A model generated the notes under the pieces. That model ran no database searches. It was not told the DNA's origin and saw only the letters and a list, made by a program, of their open reading frames with translations. A DNA stretch of 64,000 bases from Verrucomicrobiaceae bacterium (GTDB lineage: Bacteria; Verrucomicrobiota; Verrucomicrobiia; Verrucomicrobiales; Akkermansiaceae): positions 1 to 64,000 of the forward strand of contig JAIXOR010000052.1 of NCBI GenBank assembly GCA_027486655.1. Reading direction: 5' to 3'. Of this stretch, positions 52,775-61,140 are shown one piece after another (position 1 is the first letter of the stretch; the number at the start of each line of letters is the position of its first letter). A program made the position numbers and the translations under genes.

Positions 52775-53983
52775 TCACTCGTGGCGCAGGGCCTCGATCG
52801 GATCGAGCGCGGCCGCGCGGCGTGCGGGCATGAAGCCGAAGAGGATGCCGATGGCGGCGGAAAACACGAAGGCGATGAGATTGATCTTGGGATCGAAGAG
52901 GAAGGGCGCGCCCACCACCTCGGCAAGCACGGTGCAGAGCCCGTAGGCTAACAGAATGCCGGCCACCCCACCGACGCAGGAAAGAGTGACCGCCTCGACG
53001 AGGAACTGGAGCAGCACCTCGCGCGCTCGTGCACCGATCGCAAGCCGGATGCCGATCTCGCGGGTGCGTTCGGTGACGGAAACCAGCATGATGTTCATGA
53101 TGCCGATGCCGCCCACCAGCAGGCTCACGCCGGCCACCGCGCCGAGCAGCGAGGTCATCACCTTGGTGCTGGAGGAAATCACATCGGCCAGTTGCTGCGA
53201 GTCGAAGACGTTGAAGTTGCTCTCCTCGTTGGGCGTGAGGTTGCGGCGCTCGCGCATGAGCAGGCTGACGTCGGCGACGATGTTGGCCGAGGGATAGCCC
53301 TCGCGGCCGGAGATCATGATCTGGTTGATGTTCTGGCCGTTGCCCCGGCCGGACATGCGCCGCAGCACGGTGGTGTAGGGCGTGATGATGTTGTCGTCCA
53401 AATCATCCCCGAAGCCGCCCTGACCCTTGAGGGCGGTGAGGCCGATGACTTCGAAGGTGGTCGACTTCACCCGGATCTTCTCGCCCACCGGATCCACGCC
53501 CGGGCCGAAGAGTTCCTTGCGGATCGTCTCGCCGATGACGCAGACGGGCGCGGCTTCGGCGACCTCGGCATCGGTGAAAAAGCGGCCGAGGCCGATTTCC
53601 CAGTTGGCGATGGAGAAGTAGTTCGCGGTGGTGCCCTGGACGTCGAACGAGTGGCTGTTTTCCTGATAGACGGCGGTGCCGTTGGTCTGCACGAAGGGTG
53701 CGGTGGAGCTGATGCCCGCCACTTGATCTTCGATGGCCTTCACATCGCTCATCGAAAACTGGGGCGCCCCCCAGGACCCCCAACCCTGGCCGGGGCGGAG
53801 GATGAGCAGGTTGCTCCCCATCTTGGAAATCTGTTGTTTCACGGTGGCGGTCGCGCCACGGCCGAGCGTGACCATGGTCACCACCGCGGCTACGCCGATG
53901 ACGATCCCGATCACGGTCAGGAAGGACCGGGTCAGGTTCCGTCGGATCTCGCGAAGTGCGATGAGCAGGGCGTTGAGAAGCAT
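52775..53983 (-). CDS. ABC transporter permease, MacB-like (FtsX type)
   Basis: 402-residue permease with one N-terminal membrane helix (FLTVIGIVIGVAAVV), a large periplasmic domain and three C-terminal helices, the MacB/FtsX plan. The MacB core motif GGIGIMNIMLVSVTERTREIGIRLAIGAR is split by the rule into two recognisable halves and is intact. The ATPase is encoded separately upstream (54009), unlike E. coli MacB. Part of the four-gene efflux operon 57481 to 52775. Confidence 0.93.
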   Translation of the reverse strand: MLLNALLIALREIRRNLTRSFLTVIGIVIGVAAVVTMVTLGRGATATVKQQISKMGSNLLILRPGQGWGSWGAPQFSMSDVKAIEDQVAGISSTAPFVQTNGTAVYQENSHSFDVQGTTANYFSIANWEIGLGRFFTDAEVAEAAPVCVIGETIRKELFGPGVDPVGEKIRVKSTTFEVIGLTALKGQGGFGDDLDDNIITPYTTVLRRMSGRGNGQNINQIMISGREGYPSANIVADVSLLMRERRNLTPNEESNFNVFDSQQLADVISSSTKVMTSLLGAVAGVSLLVGGIGIMNIMLVSVTERTREIGIRLAIGARAREVLLQFLVEAVTLSCVGGVAGILLAYGLCTVLAEVVGAPFLFDPKINLIAFVFSAAIGILFGFMPARRAAALDPIEALRHE

Positions 53984-54008
53984 GGTGGCGGAAGCGCGGA
54001 GAGGGGTT

Positions 54009-54701
54009 TCAGAGCGTGCGGTCCTGATCGATGAGGCCGTCCTTCACGCGGATGACGCGTTTCGCGCTGGCGGCGACGTCGTCCTCGTGGGTGACCATGA
54101 TGATGGAGATGCCCTGCTCGTGGTTGAGGCGTTGCAACAGCTCGATGATTTCGCGGGTGGTCTTCGAGTCGAGGTTGCCGGTGGGTTCGTCGGCAAAGAG
54201 GGTCTCCGGGTTGGTGACGATGGCGCGGGCGATGGCGACGCGCTGCTGCTGGCCGCCGGACATCTCGGCGGGGGTGTTGCGTTCCTTGTCGGCGAGTCCG
54301 ACGCGGGCGAGGGCATCGCGGGCGAGTTCGTGGCGTTGTTTGCGCGGGTATCCCCGGTAGAGCAGGGGCAGCTCGACGTTTTCCAGGGCGGAGGTGCGGG
54401 CGAGCAGGTTGAAGCCCTGGAAGATGAAACCGAGCGCATGGCGGCGGATCAGCGAGCGCTGGTCCTTGTTGAGCGAATCCACGGCGATGTCCTTGAACCG
54501 GTAGGATCCGGAACTGGGGCTGTCCAGGCAGCCGAGGATGTTCATGAGCGTGGATTTCCCGGAGCCGCTGGGGCCCATCACCGCGACGAACTCGCCGCGG
54601 CGGATGGTCAGGTCCACGCCGCGGAGGGCCATGAAGGCGGCGTCCCCGGTGCCGTAGGTCTTGGTGAGGGCGCGCAGCTCGATGAGGGTTTCCCCGTTCA
54701 T
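54009..54701 (-). CDS. ABC transporter ATPase, MacB/LolD-type
   Basis: 230 residues. Walker A GPSGSGKST, Q-loop IFQGFNLLA, signature MSGGQQQRVAIARAI, Walker B ETLFADEPTGNLD and the switch His in VTHEDDVAA. It powers the permease encoded 25 nt downstream. Its start overlaps the adaptor stop in ATGA (54698-54701), indicating translational coupling. Confidence 0.95.
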   Translation of the reverse strand: MNGETLIELRALTKTYGTGDAAFMALRGVDLTIRRGEFVAVMGPSGSGKSTLMNILGCLDSPSSGSYRFKDIAVDSLNKDQRSLIRRHALGFIFQGFNLLARTSALENVELPLLYRGYPRKQRHELARDALARVGLADKERNTPAEMSGGQQQRVAIARAIVTNPETLFADEPTGNLDSKTTREIIELLQRLNHEQGISIIMVTHEDDVAASAKRVIRVKDGLIDQDRTL

Positions 54702-56050
54702 GCGGCGGGCTTCGGCTTGATGCTGACGATGACCGGCGTGCCCACGGGCAGCGAGTCGCCGGTGATTTCGGTGACGCGGCCATCGGTGATGCCTGGGGTG
54801 ATGGGGATTTCCACCGGTTCGCCGTCCTTGAGGGTGAAAACGCGCGGTCCGCTGGAAGTGGAGGAGACCTTGGGTGTGGGTGCGCCACCACGCCAGCGGC
54901 GGCCGCCGCCGGGCGAAAGCGTTTGGACGAGCGTGCGCTTGGTGTCATCGGTCTTGCCGATGGCGGCGACCACGGCGGGATCGAAGCGGAGGGCGGAGTT
55001 GGGGACGATGGTGATGTCCGGCTTGTCGACGATGGCGATGTCGACGGTGGCGGTCATGCCGGGGCGCAGCGAGAGGTCGTCATTGGGTACCTCGAGCTCG
55101 GTGGAGTAGGTGACCACACCCGTGGAGGCCGCACCGTTGTTGGCGTTGCCGCCGCTGCCGTTGCCGGTGCCCTGGTTGTTGGCGGATCCGAAGGCGACCT
55201 TCTTGACCTTGGCGGTGTAGGTGCGGGTCGGCCATGCATCCACGCTGAAGGTGGCGGTCTGGCCCTCGGCCACGCGCCCGATGTCCGCCTCGGTCACGGA
55301 AACCTGAAGCTCCATTTTCCGAAGGTCCTCGGCAATGGTGAAAAGGGTGGGGGCGGTGAAGGACGCGGCCACGGTCTGGCCGACCTCGACCGTGCGCGAG
55401 AGCACCACGCCATCGACGGGAGAGCGGATGATCGCACGGTCCAGGTCGCGCTCGAAGGAGCGGACTTCCGCCTCGGCCCCGGCGACGGAGGCATTGGCGC
55501 TTTCGAGATCGGCCTCGGCGCGCGAGACGGTGGCGCGGGAGGTTTCCATCGTCGCGCGGGACGGGGTCTTGCCGCCGCTGAGTTGGTGGAGTTCCTCCTG
55601 GCGGGCGAGGGCGGCTTTGGCTTCCTCAAGGGTGGCCTTGGCCTGACTGACGCGCGCTTTGGCGGAGAGCAGCGAGGCGCGGCTGCGCTCGGTCTGCTGG
55701 TCGAGTTTGGAGGTGTCGAGCTTGGCGAGTGGCTGGTCCTTTTTCACCAGGTCGTTGGTGTCCACGTGCACGGCGCTGATGGTGCCGGAGAGCTCGGAGC
55801 CGATGACCACCTGATTGATGGGAGCCAGGTTTCCTGCGGCGGTGACGACGAGTGAAATGCGGCCGAGTTTGGCGGGCTCGGTGACGTATTCGGTTTTTCC
55901 GGAGTCCTCCTCCTTGCCATTCAGATAGAACCAGGCGGCCCCGCCGAGCAGGGCGATGAGGGCGGCGGCGATGGCCCCTTTGCGGAGGGGGCGGGATCGT
56001 CCGCCCTGGACGATGGTGGCGAGGTCTTCTTGGGCCTTCGGTTTGGACAT
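54698..56050 (-). CDS. Periplasmic adaptor subunit (MacA/HlyD family)
   Basis: 450 residues. A single N-terminal membrane anchor (about 26-42), lipoyl half-motifs flanking a long coiled-coil hairpin (residues about 105-200, rich in Ala/Glu/Lys), then beta-barrel and membrane-proximal domains, with an asparagine/glycine-rich insert (TGNGSGGNANNG) in the barrel region. Bridges the inner-membrane ABC pump and the outer-membrane channel encoded next to it (28 nt gap). Confidence 0.93.
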   Translation of the reverse strand: MSKPKAQEDLATIVQGGRSRPLRKGAIAAALIALLGGAAWFYLNGKEEDSGKTEYVTEPAKLGRISLVVTAAGNLAPINQVVIGSELSGTISAVHVDTNDLVKKDQPLAKLDTSKLDQQTERSRASLLSAKARVSQAKATLEEAKAALARQEELHQLSGGKTPSRATMETSRATVSRAEADLESANASVAGAEAEVRSFERDLDRAIIRSPVDGVVLSRTVEVGQTVAASFTAPTLFTIAEDLRKMELQVSVTEADIGRVAEGQTATFSVDAWPTRTYTAKVKKVAFGSANNQGTGNGSGGNANNGAASTGVVTYSTELEVPNDDLSLRPGMTATVDIAIVDKPDITIVPNSALRFDPAVVAAIGKTDDTKRTLVQTLSPGGGRRWRGGAPTPKVSSTSSGPRVFTLKDGEPVEIPITPGITDGRVTEITGDSLPVGTPVIVSIKPKPAA

Positions 56051-56077
56051 GCGGAATGGGGACGGGAGTGTGAGGGA

Positions 56078-57481
56078 TCAGGAACCGGCCGACCATCCGC
56101 CGCCGAGCGCCTGATAGAGACGGATGTAGGCGGTGGTGCGGTCGGTGCGGGTGGAAAGCAGGTTGTCTTCCAGGTTGAGGAGGGTGCGTTGGGAATCGAG
56201 CACGTCGAGGAAGTCGATCTCACCGGCTTCGTAACGCTGGCGCGCGAGTTGATCGGCCTCGCGGGCGAGGCGGGTGGCTTTTTCCAGGCTGGCGAGTCGT
56301 TCGGCGGAACGGCGGCAGGCGATCAGGGCGTTCTCGGTTTCGGCGAGGGCGGTGAGCACGGTGGATCGATAGGCGTCCACGGCCTGTTGCTCGGCGGCGG
56401 AGGCGGCCTCGATGTTGGCGCGGATGCGTCCGGCGTCGAAGATCGGCGAGGTGATGCCGGCCAGAAGGTTGGCGGTGGCGGTTTCCGGATTGAGGAAATC
56501 CTTGGAGGTGATGGTGTTGAGCCCGAGCGATCCGGTCAGATTGAGCGACGGGTAGCGGGCGGCGTCCGCAGAGCGGGTGGTGGCGGCGGCGGCAAGCACT
56601 TGGTAGCCGGCGATGCGGACGTCCGGGCGCTGGCGGAGGGTGTCCGCGGGAATGCCGATGGCCAGGCTGTTGGGAGGCTCCGGGATGCCCTTGCCACCGG
56701 AGAGCGAGGCATCGAGGGAGCCGGGTGCGCGTCCGGCGAGGAGGGCGAGTTGATTGCGGCCCTGGGCGATGGCTTGCTCCAGCGAGGGGATGGCGGCGCG
56801 GGCGGTCTCAAGACTGCTCTGGGCCTGGCTGGACTCCAGCGAGTCCGCCTCACCGGCCTGCTGGCGCCAGGTGGCGAGCTGGGCAGTCTGCTCGCGGGTG
56901 GTCACGTTTTGACGGAGAACGGCGAGGCGGGCCTCATTGGCGCGCAGGCTGGTGTAGGTGGAGGCGATCTCGGCGGCGAGCGCGGCATGCACCGAGTGGA
57001 GGTTTTCCTCGGCCGCTCCCAGGTTCGCGGCGGCGGCCTGCACGGCGGAGCTCCGGCGGCCGAAGAGATCCACCTCCCACGAGGCGTCCAGCGAGGCGGA
57101 GTAGGAGGTGCCGGAAAGCGTGCCTGCGCCATCGGTGCGGGTGCTGCGCGCGTTGCGGGAGGCCCCGCCATCGAGCGATGGGAAAAGCCCGGCAAACTCG
57201 GCATCCCGACGGGCCCGGGACTCCCGGATGCGGGCAGTGGCCGCGCTGATGTCCGGGCTGTCCTTCAACGCGGCGGCAATCAGGCGGTTGAGCGCCGGGT
57301 CATCGAATCGGCCCCACCAGCGCGACAAGTCCCGGCTCGGGGAAGCACTGGGAAATCCACCCGCGTTCCTCCACTCGGCGGGAACCGACATCGGTTTGGC
57401 GGAAAATCCGGAATCCGCCGCACAGGACGCGAGAACAAGACTCAATAGGGCGGTGCTGGATTTCAGACGGAGCGGATTCAT
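56078..57481 (-). CDS. Outer-membrane efflux channel (TolC/NodT family lipoprotein)
   Basis: 467 residues. A lipobox LASC gives a lipoprotein of the OprM/NodT type, followed by two repeated coiled-coil/barrel units, visible as RWWGRFDDPALNRLIAAAL, and LRQRPDVRIAGYQVLAAAA, a motif shared by RND outer-membrane factors. First gene of the operon channel-adaptor-ATPase-permease, expected to export small molecules or peptides; the substrate is unknown. Confidence 0.94.
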   Translation of the reverse strand: MNPLRLKSSTALLSLVLASCAADSGFSAKPMSVPAEWRNAGGFPSASPSRDLSRWWGRFDDPALNRLIAAALKDSPDISAATARIRESRARRDAEFAGLFPSLDGGASRNARSTRTDGAGTLSGTSYSASLDASWEVDLFGRRSSAVQAAAANLGAAEENLHSVHAALAAEIASTYTSLRANEARLAVLRQNVTTREQTAQLATWRQQAGEADSLESSQAQSSLETARAAIPSLEQAIAQGRNQLALLAGRAPGSLDASLSGGKGIPEPPNSLAIGIPADTLRQRPDVRIAGYQVLAAAATTRSADAARYPSLNLTGSLGLNTITSKDFLNPETATANLLAGITSPIFDAGRIRANIEAASAAEQQAVDAYRSTVLTALAETENALIACRRSAERLASLEKATRLAREADQLARQRYEAGEIDFLDVLDSQRTLLNLEDNLLSTRTDRTTAYIRLYQALGGGWSAGS

Positions 57482-57601
57482 TCAGAAGGCGGAAGAGCGG
57501 AAGAGCGTCGCAGTTTGGAACGTGACGCGGAAGTCCGGATTTTCAATCCGGTGCCCGATAAAACCCGCCCGCCGCGCTTTCTGTTTCCCCAAAATGGGGG
57601 G

Positions 57602-57745
57602 TCAGCGAAAATCGACGCTTGTGGCGACCCCTGGAGTCGCAAAATGAGAGTCAAGCGCGGCCCCGGCGGCGTGACCGGAGCTGGCGGCGGCGAGCAGAGT
57701 GGCGGCGGCGGCAAGGGCGGCGAAGATCATGCGCGGGGTTTCCAT
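57602..57745 (-). CDS. Possible small exported peptide (47 aa)
   Basis: An open frame with MIFAALAAAATLLAAASSGHA as a signal-peptide-like start, preceded by METPR, and a short mature part ending in SVDFR. It lies in the otherwise empty region between the efflux operon and the glycine-rich membrane protein. No Shine-Dalgarno and no homologue recognised. High GC makes spurious Ala-rich frames common, so confidence is low. The rest of 57482-57944 shows no gene. Confidence 0.3.
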   Translation of the reverse strand: METPRMIFAALAAAATLLAAASSGHAAGAALDSHFATPGVATSVDFR

Positions 57746-57944
57746 GGCGGTGGCAGGTGTGGGATGAGACGAAATGTGGGGTTCCGCTTCCTTCTTGTTC
57801 CGTTTGCTGCCGCCGGTAACAGGCCTCCGCGTTTTTTTCAGTTCGCGCGTCCGATCCCATGCTGCGAAACCGGATGTATTCCGCTTCCTTGGTGAACGGA
57901 ACCCCGCTGGCCGGTCTGGAATACGCAGGCCGAAACAAATCCTG

Positions 57945-59495
57945 TTAGAAACTCACCTCGGGCCGGCAGCCCCAGACCGGGCTGTTGGGATCGAGATCTC
58001 TGGGAAGGTCGCCCTTGTCCTGCTCGATGATTTCCGAATTGTTGGTGGCCTCGGTGCGGAACAAGTAGCGGCGGCCACCCTGGCCCTTGCGCTCGTAGAA
58101 CAAGGCGGCGGAGAACAGTCCGCCTGCATCTCCGATGAGGACGTTCATGTCATACCAACTGCCTTCCCGGACCTTGATCCACTCGCCCACGGACGCGGGG
58201 GTGCGCATGCCCGGCACCGAGCTGGTGGGGGAGGGGCGGTTGCCGCAATCGAACATCAGCACGTTTTTGCGGTTGAATCGCACCACGAGGAAATTGTCCG
58301 CATTTCCGCAGAAGCGGATCTCTCCGGTAACGGGGGACTGCACGCTGCCCTTGTAGATGGCGATCCACGCGCTGCCCTTCATTTTTCCCTCCGCGCCGAA
58401 GGCCTTGGGCGCGGTGCTGTCCACGCTTTGAGGGATGAAGAACTGATGCACGAAGAGTTGCTGCGGCCCGCGGAAGTAGCGTTCGAGCGTGCGTTCATTC
58501 CATCCACTCTCGATGAACCGCGTCACCTGCGGCCGCATCCAGGGGAGGTTGTTGCTTTGACTGTAATCATTGGCGAACTGCGAGGGGCGCGAGTCCTTGG
58601 TCTGCGTGTAGTCGTAGATGTGACCACAAAGCCGGTTGCCCTCGCCGCTCACCATGCCGAACAAGGTGCCCATGCCGCCGCCGCCACCGGTTCCCGCGCC
58701 GAGGCCGGAGCCGAAGCCCTTGCCTTTTCCCGAGCCGAATCCCCCACCGCTGCCACTGCCGCCGAGGCCGCCCAGCGAGCCGCCTCCGAGCGAGGTGAGT
58801 GCGGACATTTCCCCGAACGAGTCGCCCGGATCGGGAAGCTGGAAATTGGAAACCGCTCCCTCGGCAAAGACCCGTTTGACCTGATTGCTGGGGGTGATCT
58901 GGCTGAGGCGTTTCTGCTGGATCTTGGTGGCGCTGCGTTCCCCGCCGCCACCGCCTTTCTGTCCGCCTCCAGGCAGGAAATCGACCGTCTTCTCCGTATC
59001 TTGAATGATCTGGAAGATCCAGAACGCGCCGATGATCAGCAGGATCAGGTGAAGCAACACGGCAAAGGTCAACGCGCCGCCGCCCACCTTACCCCAGAAT
59101 CCATCGTCCCGGCTGACCTTCACAGGAAGCGGGCTTTCCTCTCCAAAGGCGAGGGTTTCCTGCTCCACCACTACCGGCACGGACGGCTCGGCCTTTGCAG
59201 GGGGCGGGGCCGGTTTGACGGGAGGGCGCTTGGCCGGTGCCGCCATGGGAGCAGGCGGAGGAACCATGCCGGGCTTTGGAACTGCCGGTGCTGGGGGAGC
59301 TGGTGCCTCCTGCCGGACATCGGCGGCTTCGGCATTTGTCAGGGAGGCCATCCGTGAGCGCAGCTCGGCCCACAGCTCCGGATGCTTCGCCACGACATCA
59401 CATAGCTCTAACAACTTGGCGGCATCCGGTGGCGCTTCTGCATCAGAAGCGGGCTTGGAACGCGGCGAAGATTCTGGATCCATCGATGGAGGCAT
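57945..59495 (-). CDS. Glycine-rich single-pass membrane protein, unknown function
   Basis: 516 residues. An N-terminal cytoplasmic part with a Pro/Ala/Lys-rich stretch (about 70-105), one membrane helix (about 136-160, VLLHLILLIIGAFW), a glycine-rich stretch (about 225-270, GSGSGGGFGSGKGKGFGSGL) and a C-terminal domain of about 230 residues (from LCGHIYDYTQTKDSRPSQF) that would be outside the cytoplasm. The Pro-rich/TM/Gly-rich order is reminiscent of TonB-like or pilus-assembly proteins, but I find no diagnostic motif. A start at Met5 is possible. Confidence 0.65.
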   Translation of the reverse strand: MPPSMDPESSPRSKPASDAEAPPDAAKLLELCDVVAKHPELWAELRSRMASLTNAEAADVRQEAPAPPAPAVPKPGMVPPPAPMAAPAKRPPVKPAPPPAKAEPSVPVVVEQETLAFGEESPLPVKVSRDDGFWGKVGGGALTFAVLLHLILLIIGAFWIFQIIQDTEKTVDFLPGGGQKGGGGGERSATKIQQKRLSQITPSNQVKRVFAEGAVSNFQLPDPGDSFGEMSALTSLGGGSLGGLGGSGSGGGFGSGKGKGFGSGLGAGTGGGGGMGTLFGMVSGEGNRLCGHIYDYTQTKDSRPSQFANDYSQSNNLPWMRPQVTRFIESGWNERTLERYFRGPQQLFVHQFFIPQSVDSTAPKAFGAEGKMKGSAWIAIYKGSVQSPVTGEIRFCGNADNFLVVRFNRKNVLMFDCGNRPSPTSSVPGMRTPASVGEWIKVREGSWYDMNVLIGDAGGLFSAALFYERKGQGGRRYLFRTEATNNSEIIEQDKGDLPRDLDPNSPVWGCRPEVSF

Positions 59496-59817
59496 GGGTT
59501 GGAAAAGCGGGTGGGCGGTCCGGATGCCGTGGCGACCCGGCGGGGCTGAGGTGATACCGTTTCAAGCCCTCGAAAATAGCACAAAACCTTTGTTGAATCG
59601 ATTTGAGAATCATCCTCGTTTTCCTGGGTCCGCGAGCTTGGATTGATGATGGACGGTTTTGGTGGATGAAGTCGGATATGCATATCTTTGACCTCATCAA
59701 GAGGGCGCTCGGTGAGGTTCCGATGAGGTTTGCTTCCGTTTGTTCCCGGCTGCCAAATCCTGAGAGCTTGCTTCCACAGGGGATTGCGGTAGAAGCGGGA
59801 AACCACTCCTTCACCCG
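59496..59817. other. Intergenic region between divergent secreted/membrane protein genes
   Basis: 322 nt without a supported gene; one frame open from 59603 overlaps the start of the next gene but has no signal sequence or homology. GACCTCATC (59689-59697) and GATGAGGT (59724-59731) form a small inverted pair. Promoters for both flanking genes presumably lie here. Confidence 0.4.
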
Positions 59818-61125
59818 ATGTCGCACGTCCCCCCCACTCGTGTTTGCTGCCGTTTGCTTCGTTGGATGGGGCGTTTGTGCCGGGTGGCGGTCTGGGTGCC
59901 GCTCGTGTCCGAGGCCTCGATCTCCACTGTGGACCCCTGGCACACGGCGGGGAACGGAAACCTGACGGACTTTGGCGGGGCGTGGTATCAGGTGCCGAAT
60001 GTGGTCCTGCAGCATCAGGCTCGGGGAGGTTTCGGAAATGTCCCGATTACCGGGAACATGGTCATTCAGGGGCCTGGCTTCAGTGACCTGTCGGGGGTCA
60101 GTTACACCGGTCAGCCGGTCGCGAGCGTGAGCATCCTGCCGACGGGCGCTTGGTCGGGCGGTGTGAGTTTTTACGGATTTGATCTGGGCGTGTGGCAGTC
60201 TCCGCCGCTGACGCGCGATGTGGCTTATGAGATCTGGAATGGCGACTTCACCGAAAGGCTGGCGCAAGGGACGGTGAATGTGGGTGCGACCCGGCGCACG
60301 GTGAACGTGGTGTTGTTCAGCCCGAATGGTTTCCATCTCCAGTTTGAAAGCGCCGGTCAGGTCGCCGTGGACAATTACCGCGTGGAAGGGGCCGCCAGTG
60401 CTGCGCCGGACATCGCCGTGGCGGTCGGCGCGCCGCTCACCGACGGCACCGGCAGTGTGGCTACGGGCGTGACCATTCCCGGACTCAGCGCCGCGCCGGT
60501 GACGTTCACCATCACGAATCCCGGTCTGGTGGAGTTGTCCGGACTGGCGGTGACGAAGGCGGGCGCTCACGCTGCGGATTTCACCATCGGCGCGCTCAGC
60601 GCCACGAGCCTCCCGGTGGGAAATGGCAGCGCAACCTTCGCCGTGACCTTTGCACCCACGGCGGCAGGCGTGAAAACGGCGACGCTGCAGGTGGCGAGCA
60701 ATGCCTTCGGTGCAAAGAACCCCTTCGACATCACGCTCACAGCGCGCGCACTCTCCTTTACGGAGGATTCCGATGGCGACGGCATGAACGACGCCTCCGA
60801 ATTCCAAATGAGTGCGTTCGGGTTCAACTGGCAGGTGCCGCAGACGGGGTTGGTGCAGACATATTATGATGCGGCGCCGGATGCCGGGCTGTTCACGCTG
60901 ACGCAACTCCAGACGCAATTTCCCGGCAGCACCTTCCGCTCTCTCGATCCGGCCACGGGGTTGTTTGACCTGAAGCTGCGTGTGGAAAAGAGCACCACGC
61001 TCCAGGCGGGCAGCTTCTGTCTGTTCCCGGTGAGTGAAGCGCCCACTTCATTCAACGACGGCCGTATCTTCTATCAGTTTCCCCTGTCCGAGCCACGTGC
61101 GTTTTTCCGTGTTGCCGCCGAGTAA
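59818..61125 (+). CDS. Secreted choice-of-anchor D/TSP3-like protein
   Basis: 435 residues. A hydrophobic N-terminus with a basic start (about residues 8-35) is a likely signal. An N-terminal beta domain (about 40-190) is followed by an ASH/choice-of-anchor D-type Ig-like domain (about 200-305, SAAPVTFTITNPG...FAVTFAPTAAG), a calcium-type EDSDGDGMNDASEF motif and a FGFNWQ... C-terminal module ending RAFFRVAAE. The last 230 residues are clearly related to those of the next gene. A surface or extracellular role is likely. No enzyme motif. 15 nt from the next gene. Confidence 0.8.
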   Translation: MSHVPPTRVCCRLLRWMGRLCRVAVWVPLVSEASISTVDPWHTAGNGNLTDFGGAWYQVPNVVLQHQARGGFGNVPITGNMVIQGPGFSDLSGVSYTGQPVASVSILPTGAWSGGVSFYGFDLGVWQSPPLTRDVAYEIWNGDFTERLAQGTVNVGATRRTVNVVLFSPNGFHLQFESAGQVAVDNYRVEGAASAAPDIAVAVGAPLTDGTGSVATGVTIPGLSAAPVTFTITNPGLVELSGLAVTKAGAHAADFTIGALSATSLPVGNGSATFAVTFAPTAAGVKTATLQVASNAFGAKNPFDITLTARALSFTEDSDGDGMNDASEFQMSAFGFNWQVPQTGLVQTYYDAAPDAGLFTLTQLQTQFPGSTFRSLDPATGLFDLKLRVEKSTTLQAGSFCLFPVSEAPTSFNDGRIFYQFPLSEPRAFFRVAAE

Positions 61126-61140
61126 TCCCTGACCTCCACC

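Noticed and set aside
59603-59965. 120-residue frame upstream of the choice-of-anchor protein
   Set aside because: Overlaps the secreted protein's start in another frame, with no signal, domain or ribosome site.
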